Below are positions 15,082-21,053 of a stretch of DNA of 21,053 bases, piece after piece. Source of the DNA: Chitinophagaceae bacterium (GTDB lineage Bacteria; Bacteroidota; Bacteroidia; Chitinophagales; Chitinophagaceae); assembly GCA_013205585.1 (NCBI GenBank), contig JABMML010000095.1, forward strand, positions 1 through 21,053, in the 5' to 3' direction. Both the position numbers and the translations under genes were made by a program. The notes below the pieces were generated by a model. That model was not told where the DNA came from and did not search any database. It was given only the letters and a program-made list of their open reading frames with translations. The stretch's first letter is position 1; each line of letters begins with the position of its first letter.

Positions 15082-15906
15082 ATGCGTAAAATATTCTTAG
15101 CACTTACAGTAATGCTAGTATCCATTACCAATTCTTTTGCTCAAGTAAAAGAAGGCAAGCTCATTTTTGAAAGAAAAGTGAACATGCACAAAATGATTAC
15201 TGATCCTGAAATGAGGGCTCGTATTCCTGAGTTTAGAACAGATAAGTTTGAACTTTTATTTAACGAGCAAGCAAGTATGTTTAAAACCATACCAGAAGAA
15301 GAAGCGCCAGACCCATTCGCTAATAGCGGCGGTGGTGGTGGAGGGGGTGCTCGTTTTGCTTTTAGAATGCCTGAAACAGCTACCTATACAGATATCCCCA
15401 ATCAGATGCAATATGAAGCTCGCTCCTTATTTGAAAAGGATTTTTTAATTGTAGATTCCTTAAAGCCGAATAACTGGAAATTATCGGAAGAAACTAAAAC
15501 CATTGCAAAGTTTGTTTGTAAAAAAGCAACTACTATGATTGTCCCACAACAAATGAATATGCGTTTTGGTGGTGGAAGAAATAGAAATAACCAAGATACA
15601 ACAACCCCTGTAAAACCAAAAGAAATTGAATTAGTGGTTTGGTATACAGAATCTATTGCTGTATCTGTTGGGCCTGATGCTTATGCGGGTTTACCAGGCG
15701 CAATTTTAGAAGTAGATAGTGATAATGGCGGTAATATTATTACTGCGACTGAGTTTACAGCTAAATATGCTGCTAAAGAATTAAAGCAACCTACTAAAGG
15801 AGATAAAATGAACCGTGCACAATTTGCAGAGAGTATGAAAAAAATTATGGAAGACATGCAAAGAGGCGGTGGAATGGGAGGTATGAGAGTTAGATTTAAT
15901 CAATAA
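15082..15906 (+). CDS. GLPGLI family exported protein
   Basis: This 274-residue exported protein has a clear signal peptide (cleavage near SFA at 18-20). It shows the GLPGLI-family plan (TIGR01200): KEGKLIFERKV near the N terminus, DFLIVDSL...WKL (120-133), AKFVCKKAT (142-150), VVWYTESI (185-192) and the eponymous motif, here AGLPGAILEVD (202-212). Function in the family is unknown; members occur beside outer-membrane beta-barrel proteins, as here. There are two glycine-rich runs, a run of seven at about 83-89 and GGGMGGM near the C terminus, plus an FGGGRN stretch near 162. The upstream partner also has glycine runs, which suggests a shared compositional trait. The gene ends five bases before the convergent TonB-receptor gene. 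Confidence 0.9.
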   Translation: MRKIFLALTVMLVSITNSFAQVKEGKLIFERKVNMHKMITDPEMRARIPEFRTDKFELLFNEQASMFKTIPEEEAPDPFANSGGGGGGGARFAFRMPETATYTDIPNQMQYEARSLFEKDFLIVDSLKPNNWKLSEETKTIAKFVCKKATTMIVPQQMNMRFGGGRNRNNQDTTTPVKPKEIELVVWYTESIAVSVGPDAYAGLPGAILEVDSDNGGNIITATEFTAKYAAKELKQPTKGDKMNRAQFAESMKKIMEDMQRGGGMGGMRVRFNQ

Positions 15907-15911
15907 TTTTT

Positions 15912-17975
15912 TTAATTTATTATATACCATTTCCAACCAATGGTAATGGCCCTGGGTTCACCTAAATAATAAGAGTAGGCACTGCTTCCTTTTACACTAA
16001 AGTTTTTGGTAGCCATGGTCGAATAATAAGTATTGGTAAGGTTTAATACATTCAACCAAATTTCCGATTTCTTGAATTGAAGTCCGAACCTGGCATTCAA
16101 TAAATTAAAACCAGGGTAACGAGTGGCATTGGTTTCATCCATATAATAAGCCGACTGGTATATCCATTCAAGCGAACTGCGTATTAGTTTAGTAGGCTTC
16201 CAGTTGAAAGATAAATTATTGAATAAGTTGGGGGCCGCATTCATTTGTTTACCACTTACATCTACACCTTTAATACTGGTATTTAAATATTTATGACGTG
16301 TATTAGAACCATTAAGGCTAATATCCATAGAAGGTGCTAATTGATAGCGTACCTGATATTCAATACCCATATGGCTTGTAGCACCCGAGTTTTGATTTAA
16401 GTTGACGCCATCGGTTTGCCTTACTGAAATAATTTCGTTCTTACCTTGTAAAGAATAAATAGAAACTTCAGCGCTTATTTTTTTATATTGATACCAACCG
16501 CCTAATTCCATATTGGAAAAATTCTGAGGTAATAAATAAGGCACTCTAATGGCATTGTATATCTCGGTTATCTGAGGAGGCACAAAACCCTTACTATAAT
16601 TTACATAACCACCCCACCACCTTTGGTTATAAGTAAGTCCTAATTTAGGTGTGAACTGCGTAAAATTATTTTTGGCAGAAGGCGTTCCAATGGGAAGTAG
16701 GTTGTTAAAAAGGTATTCAAAATTATCGTAGCGCATGGTCATGTTCAAGCGAATAGCTTTATTCAAATTGGCGATATAATTAAAGTAAATGGCTTTATTA
16801 CTAATTTGAGTATTGTAATTGGTAATAAGTGAATCCTTACTAGGGTAAGTATATTTTGTGAATTTGCCAATGCTGGTATCTTTTATAATATCTATATAGT
16901 TTGCTATTAAATTTTGATTGGTTATATCCCAGTAGCCACCTAACATTATTTTACTACTAAGAACTGGAATGCTCCATACATGTTGAAGGTCCAGTACATA
17001 GGCATCAAAATGGTTACTATTTACCTGGCCTTTAAATTTGGTGGCGTTAGCAGTTGAAGCTATTAAATAGGCAGGATTTTGGTCCATGGTATTGTTTCGA
17101 TACATGAAATTGAAGGTCGTATTTGAATGCGTATTCCAGTTGTAGTCTAGGTTTTGACGAAACCTTAAGGCATCAATTTTTCTAAAGGTGAAGCTTTGCT
17201 GTGAGCCAAAATTTTTCTGAAAAAATTTAATACTATCTAAGGAGCCTGTCATTTGTGTATAGTAATTAATGTATTGAAGGTTTTGGTATCCCTTTAATTT
17301 ATTGCTTACCCTAAAATTTCTTTTTACACTCAAGGCTTTTTTATTAAAATCGCTGTACTCGGTAATACCATTTTTTTGATCCGTCCAAGCACCACTAATT
17401 ATCCAGCCACCTGTTTTGGTGGGAGCGCCCCAGCTCAAATCCAATTTTTTAAAACCTGTATTCGTTATTTGAGTACTTATAAAAGCATTGGCTTTACTAG
17501 GAACGGGGGTAGTTAATATATTCACCACGCCTCCGATGGCTTCAGCACCATAGAGGGCCGAGGCAGGGCCTTTAATAATTTCAATACTATTAATATTACT
17601 ACTATTCATTTCAATTAGGGCATTGCTACTAAATAAGCCACTGGTTCTAATGGGCATGCCATCTTCTAAATATAAATAAAGACCCTTTAAGGAAATAGGT
17701 TGTCTAATGGACATCATATGTTGTTCATTACCAATGCTAGGCATATAGACACCACTTACTTTATTCAATAGAAAATCAATTCTTTGTGCTTTCGCTTCAT
17801 CAACAGTTTTTGGAGATAGTATGGAAATGGCTACAGGCGATTCTATTCTTTTTTCTTTCAACTTATTGGCAGACACCACAATAGTGGTCAATTGGGTATA
17901 GCTTGTATCTTGTCCAGATGCAGTGGCCACACCAAAAACTAAAATTCCCAACATAAATTTTCTTAAAAAAACCAT
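15912..17975 (-). CDS. TonB-dependent outer-membrane receptor
   Basis: This 687-residue protein has a signal peptide (cleavage near ASG at 19-21) and no carboxypeptidase-like N-terminal domain. A TonB-box-like stretch (QLTTIVVSANK) precedes a plug domain at about 40-160 with typical blocks: SPVAISILSPKTVDEAKA, YLYLEDGMPIRTSG and the highly conserved IEIIKGPASALYGAEAIGGVVNI (split here at residues 132-154). The remainder is a 22-strand-type beta-barrel ending in aromatic-rich strands (YYLGEPRAITIGWKWYI). This is the siderophore/vitamin-type receptor architecture. The ligand cannot be told, and no siderophore or metal genes are adjacent. It is transcribed on its own, convergent with GLPGLI (5-base gap) and divergent from the M24 peptidase. 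A palindrome and a -7 box sit just before its ATG. Confidence 0.92.
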   Translation of the reverse strand: MVFLRKFMLGILVFGVATASGQDTSYTQLTTIVVSANKLKEKRIESPVAISILSPKTVDEAKAQRIDFLLNKVSGVYMPSIGNEQHMMSIRQPISLKGLYLYLEDGMPIRTSGLFSSNALIEMNSSNINSIEIIKGPASALYGAEAIGGVVNILTTPVPSKANAFISTQITNTGFKKLDLSWGAPTKTGGWIISGAWTDQKNGITEYSDFNKKALSVKRNFRVSNKLKGYQNLQYINYYTQMTGSLDSIKFFQKNFGSQQSFTFRKIDALRFRQNLDYNWNTHSNTTFNFMYRNNTMDQNPAYLIASTANATKFKGQVNSNHFDAYVLDLQHVWSIPVLSSKIMLGGYWDITNQNLIANYIDIIKDTSIGKFTKYTYPSKDSLITNYNTQISNKAIYFNYIANLNKAIRLNMTMRYDNFEYLFNNLLPIGTPSAKNNFTQFTPKLGLTYNQRWWGGYVNYSKGFVPPQITEIYNAIRVPYLLPQNFSNMELGGWYQYKKISAEVSIYSLQGKNEIISVRQTDGVNLNQNSGATSHMGIEYQVRYQLAPSMDISLNGSNTRHKYLNTSIKGVDVSGKQMNAAPNLFNNLSFNWKPTKLIRSSLEWIYQSAYYMDETNATRYPGFNLLNARFGLQFKKSEIWLNVLNLTNTYYSTMATKNFSVKGSSAYSYYLGEPRAITIGWKWYIIN

Positions 17976-17985
17976 ATTTGCAAAT
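17976..17985. promoter_or_regulatory. Perfect palindrome before TonB-receptor start
   Basis: ATTTGCAAAT is a perfect 10-bp palindrome ending directly at the ATG of the TonB receptor (17975, minus strand). It overlaps the candidate -7 box at 17981-17988, so a bound protein could block transcription start. It is short and may be fortuitous. Confidence 0.35.
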
Positions 17986-17988
17986 TTA
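17981..17988 (-). promoter_or_regulatory. Candidate -7 promoter box for TonB receptor
   Basis: On the minus strand this reads TAAATTTG, an exact match to the Bacteroidota -7 consensus, and continues as TAAATTTGCAA just like the box at 6-13. It lies five bases before the ATG, so transcription from it would give a nearly leaderless message. A second exact TAAATTTG on the same strand at 18039-18046 would give a normal leader of about 55-60 bases. I cannot see a convincing -33 element for either. Confidence 0.4.
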
Positions 17989-18050
17989 GTAGTTAATTTA
18001 GTTATTCAGTTTTTCGTTGAACCTATTTTATCATAATTCAAATTTATCCG

Positions 18051-19352
18051 ATGCGTAAAATCCTATTCCTACTCACATTACTTTTATTGGTAGGCGCCCC
18101 TTTTATAACCGCTACTGCCCAAGTGAAAACGGTACGAGCGCAAGCAAGTATTGTCAACGAATTATTAGCAGATCGTTTTAATAATTTACTACCCACTTTA
18201 ATGGATCGTGCCAATATGGATTGCTGGGTAATTATAACAAGAGAGTATAATGAAGACCCTATTTTAAGAACTATGCTACCAGCGGAGTGGATAGCAGCGC
18301 GTCGTAGAACTATGCTAGTATTTTATAGAAACAAGGAAAAAAATACGGTTGAAAAGTACGCAGTGGCTAGGTATGCAGTGGGTACAGAAATTGCTGCCGC
18401 TTGGGATGTAGCCGCTTTTCCAAATCAATGGGATGCACTTACAGCTTTATTAAGAAAGCTAAACCCAAATAAAATTGGCATTAATACATCGGCCGATTAT
18501 GGACATGCCGATGGCTTAGATCATACAGAGTATCTAGAATTTATGCAAAGCTTAAGTGCAACTGAGCAAGCAAAAATAGTTTCAGCAGAACCTTTAGGGG
18601 TGAGTTGGTTAGAAACTAGAACAGAAAAAGAAATGCAATTGTATCCAAGCTTATTAGAAATTACGCATGCTATTATTAAGGAAGGTTTTAGTAATAAAGT
18701 GATAAAGCCTAATGTAACCACTACGCAGGACTTAGTTTGGTGGTTTAGACAAAAATTAAGCGACAATGGCCTTATAACATGGTTTCATCCTTCCATAGAA
18801 ATTCAAAGAAGGGTAAGTAATGAAAAAGATGATGTGATTAGACCAGGCGATTTTTTACATGTAGATTTTGGCATTACTTATTTAAGATTAAATTCAGATG
18901 TACAAGAGCATGCCTATGTTTTACTGCCTACAGAAAAAGATGTACCTGCTGTATTAGAAGCTGCATTTACGAAAACAAATCAATTACAAGATTTTCTAAC
19001 CAATGAATTTGCGATGGGTAAATCGGGTAATGAAATTTTAAAGCAAGCATTAACCAAGGCCAAGGCTGCAGGTATTAATCCAAGTATATACACGCATCCT
19101 ATTGGATTTCATGGCCACGCAGCGGGCACTACTATTGGCATGTGGGATTTCCAAAATGGTGTTCCTGGTTCTGGCGATTACACCATGAAAGCCAATACTT
19201 GTTATTCTATTGAATTAAATGCAACGCATACATTAGCAGGTTGGGACAAGCCAGTGAAAGTAGCACTAGAACAGAATGGCTATTTTAGTGGAACGCGATT
19301 TGACTATATTGATGGAAGGCAAACTAAAATTTATGCTATACAATCAAAATAA
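18051..19352 (+). CDS. Exported M24-family metallopeptidase (Xaa-Pro aminopeptidase-like)
   Basis: This 433-residue protein has a signal peptide (cleavage near ATA at 21-23), so it acts in the periplasm or outside the cell. Residues about 30-190 resemble a creatinase-like N-terminal domain; residues about 200-430 form the pita-bread fold. Likely metal ligands in the usual D-D-H-E-E order are D272 (HVDFG), D283 (NSDVQ), a His in THPIGFHGH (349-356), E388 (SIELN) and E407 (ALEQNG). Members cleave N-terminal residues next to proline or act on small peptides; the precise specificity is not visible. It stands alone, divergent from the TonB receptor and followed by a strong terminator. The ATG at 18051 gives an intact signal peptide. 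Confidence 0.9.
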   Translation: MRKILFLLTLLLLVGAPFITATAQVKTVRAQASIVNELLADRFNNLLPTLMDRANMDCWVIITREYNEDPILRTMLPAEWIAARRRTMLVFYRNKEKNTVEKYAVARYAVGTEIAAAWDVAAFPNQWDALTALLRKLNPNKIGINTSADYGHADGLDHTEYLEFMQSLSATEQAKIVSAEPLGVSWLETRTEKEMQLYPSLLEITHAIIKEGFSNKVIKPNVTTTQDLVWWFRQKLSDNGLITWFHPSIEIQRRVSNEKDDVIRPGDFLHVDFGITYLRLNSDVQEHAYVLLPTEKDVPAVLEAAFTKTNQLQDFLTNEFAMGKSGNEILKQALTKAKAAGINPSIYTHPIGFHGHAAGTTIGMWDFQNGVPGSGDYTMKANTCYSIELNATHTLAGWDKPVKVALEQNGYFSGTRFDYIDGRQTKIYAIQSK

Positions 19353-19372
19353 TTCTACTTATTATAATTATA

Positions 19373-19402
19373 AAAAAAGCCCCGATTTGTCGGGGCTTTT
19401 TT
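19373..19402. terminator. Bidirectional intrinsic terminator
   Basis: A G+C-rich hairpin (AGCCCCGA / TCGGGGCT) with a 4-base loop (TTTG, 19386-19389) is flanked by seven A before and six T after. It therefore works on both strands. It lies 20 bases after the M24 peptidase stop and about 60 bases after the phosphate-transporter stop on the other strand, so it should serve both convergent genes. Confidence 0.93.
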
Positions 19403-19463
19403 GTAGTAATATTTTAAAAAAAGTATAAAAATTATTATTACTCTTTCTAATTATTATCAATAT

Positions 19464-21053
19464 TTATTTAGTAAAATAATGAACTATAAAATAGGTAACA
19501 GCTGCTAATACGCCACTTACAGGAATGGTTAAAACCCATGCCCATAATAAGTTGGTGGTTACACCCCATCTTACAGCACTTAAACGTTTAGTAGCACCTA
19601 CTCCAATAATAGAGCCTGTAATAGTATGTGTAGTTGAAACGGGTATACCCATTTGACCTGTAAAAAATAAAGTAAATGCACCCGCTGTTTCAGCAGCTAC
19701 TCCTTCAAGTGGAGTTACCTTGGTAATTTTAGATCCCATTGTTTTTATAATTTTCCAACCACCACTCATGGTACCTAAGCCAATAGCTAAATAACAAGAT
19801 ACTGGAACCCAATCTGGTAGTTGACTAAAATCTTGCATACTTCCATTGGCAATTAGTGCAGCGCCAATAATACCCATTACTTTTTGAGCATCATTACCAC
19901 CATGTCCAATACTAAAAGCAGCAGAGCTAAACAATTGCAACTTTTTAAACATATAAGCTACGGTACGAGCTGTAGGCGTTTTTATTTTCTCTACATACAG
20001 ATAAATGATCATAAATAAGATAGAAGCACCAATGATGCCGTATACAATTACTGAATTATCTGCTTTGTCAATTTCACTTCCAAAAGTTTTTTCAATATCA
20101 AATTTGGTCATTTTAGCTTTTACCTTTTCTATATTTTTATCGGCAATAGGGTAAATACTATTTACAATTGTTAAAGCTGAATCCAGGCTAATATTACCTT
20201 CTAAGTATAATTTTAAAGGCTCTTTATATTCTTCAGTTTTATCTTTTGCAATATTGTATTCTGCTTTAGCTGAATTATCTTCTGCCGATTTTGCTTCTAT
20301 TACTAAAAAGTCATTTGCATTTCTTACAGCATCTTTCAATTTACTAACTGCCACACTTTTTAGCCAGCCGCTGTCTTTAGCTATAGAGGCAATTTTATCT
20401 GCTGAAGAATTATCGAAATCAGACAAATAGGGTACTAAAAGATTATAAGATGCATTTGCCTTTTTTAATTTCTCTTCATTTAATTGAAGTTCAGCCATTA
20501 AGCCGGCATCGCCTTGTTTATTTTTAAGGTCGCCTTTAATAGTGGCAATTTCTTTTTGGTATTTATCTATGCTATAAAACTTTTGAACGTTTTCTTTAAT
20601 TTTAGTGTCCTCAAACATGTCAAACATTATTACGGTACCAGCTGTGGCAATAATTATAATGGCAAACCTCCACCATAAATTACGCATAATGGTTACGACG
20701 GATATAAAAATAGATATAATGATACCAATAATAGGCGCTAAGAATATAAATAAAACTGTTTTTATGATAGTATCGCTGTCTACTATTTTAGCCCAAGAAT
20801 AATCAATGCCTTTTAACATTAAGGCATGTGCAATAGCAGCACCTGCAAAACCTCCTATAAGTGTATGAGAAGAAGAAGAAGGAATACCATACCACCAAGT
20901 AAGTAAGTTCCAGAAAATGGCAGCTATTAAACCTGAAAAAATAACGGGCAAAGTAATAAAGTCCTTGTAGACGGTTTTACTAATGGAGTTGGCTACTGCG
21001 TGGTCTTTAAAAATCCAGAAGGCTACTGAATTGAATAAGGCTGCCCATAATAC
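19464..21053 (-). CDS. PiT-family inorganic phosphate transporter, N terminus outside window
   Basis: This inner-membrane phosphate permease (PF01384) is cut by the right edge; 529 residues are visible. The reading frame stays open from 20951 to 21053 and encodes family-like sequence (LWAALFNSVAFWIF, HAVANSISKTV), so the TTG at 20951 is not the start. Both PiT halves are present: PSSSSHTLIGG in the first, and GHGGNDAQKVMGIIGAALIANG and VSTTHTITGSIIGVGA in the second, the GxND and STTHT repeats being diagnostic. Between them, about 20052-20620, lies a hydrophilic, helix-rich, lysine/glutamate-rich insert of roughly 190 residues flanked by hydrophobic helices. That is longer than the central loop of a classical ~500-residue PitA. 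No PhoU-like gene is seen downstream; one could lie upstream, outside the window. A strong terminator follows. Confidence 0.92.
   Translation of the reverse strand, partial: VLWAALFNSVAFWIFKDHAVANSISKTVYKDFITLPVIFSGLIAAIFWNLLTWWYGIPSSSSHTLIGGFAGAAIAHALMLKGIDYSWAKIVDSDTIIKTVLFIFLAPIIGIIISIFISVVTIMRNLWWRFAIIIIATAGTVIMFDMFEDTKIKENVQKFYSIDKYQKEIATIKGDLKNKQGDAGLMAELQLNEEKLKKANASYNLLVPYLSDFDNSSADKIASIAKDSGWLKSVAVSKLKDAVRNANDFLVIEAKSAEDNSAKAEYNIAKDKTEEYKEPLKLYLEGNISLDSALTIVNSIYPIADKNIEKVKAKMTKFDIEKTFGSEIDKADNSVIVYGIIGASILFMIIYLYVEKIKTPTARTVAYMFKKLQLFSSAAFSIGHGGNDAQKVMGIIGAALIANGSMQDFSQLPDWVPVSCYLAIGLGTMSGGWKIIKTMGSKITKVTPLEGVAAETAGAFTLFFTGQMGIPVSTTHTITGSIIGVGATKRLSAVRWGVTTNLLWAWVLTIPVSGVLAAVTYFIVHYFTK

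Noticed and set aside
20949..20951. TTG start for the phosphate transporter
   Set aside because: The frame stays open to the window edge and the upstream codons encode typical PiT sequence, so the gene is truncated by the window rather than starting here.

Overview
The window looks like chromosomal DNA of a member of the Bacteroidota, most likely Chitinophagia/Chitinophagaceae-like. It is A+T-rich. It carries an outer-membrane barrel protein next to a GLPGLI-family protein, a TonB-dependent receptor, many exported enzymes, almost no Shine-Dalgarno sequences, and -7 boxes of the Bacteroidota type (TAnnTTTG). This placement is inferred from gene content and promoter style. No rRNA, tRNA, insertion sequence, phage gene or CRISPR array was seen, and no gene-free stretch exceeds 300 bases.

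Layout. (1) 1-383: a small HAD-type phosphatase on the + strand, with a -7 box at the left edge. (2) 361-4538, minus strand: a four-gene run in the order ATP-grasp ligase, ATP-grasp/SET-domain fusion (3 bases apart), then after 112 bases a secreted 3-keto-disaccharide-hydrolase-type (DUF1080) protein and a seven-helix YwaF/TIGR02206-type membrane protein. (3) 4539-4796: an intergenic region with a tandem 10-bp repeat and an inverted half-copy, shared with a divergent gene (4797-5516) for a receiver-like/LuxR-HTH regulator. (4) 5456-12067, minus strand: three exported hydrolytic or isomerising enzymes in one probable operon, namely a beta-propeller/amidohydrolase fusion, a Tat-exported sugar isomerase/epimerase-like TIM barrel, and a penicillin-acylase-family Ntn hydrolase. 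(5) 12226-15906, plus strand: an outer-membrane beta-barrel protein and its GLPGLI partner, both with glycine runs. (6) 15912-17975, minus strand: a TonB-dependent receptor. (7) 18051-19352, plus strand: an exported M24 metallopeptidase. (8) A strong bidirectional terminator. (9) 19464 to the right edge, minus strand: a PiT-type phosphate transporter with a large inserted domain. Its true start lies beyond the window.

How it fits together: most of the window is cell-envelope and periplasmic catabolism (peptides, amides, sugars, phosphate, TonB-dependent uptake). The part that does not fit is the cytoplasmic pair of D-Ala-D-Ala-ligase-like ATP-grasp enzymes, one fused to a complete SET plus post-SET lysine-methyltransferase-like module. 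It sits opposite a dedicated-looking regulator. This is the best candidate for an undescribed system: ATP-dependent ligation combined with S-adenosylmethionine-dependent methylation of an unknown peptide, protein or small molecule.
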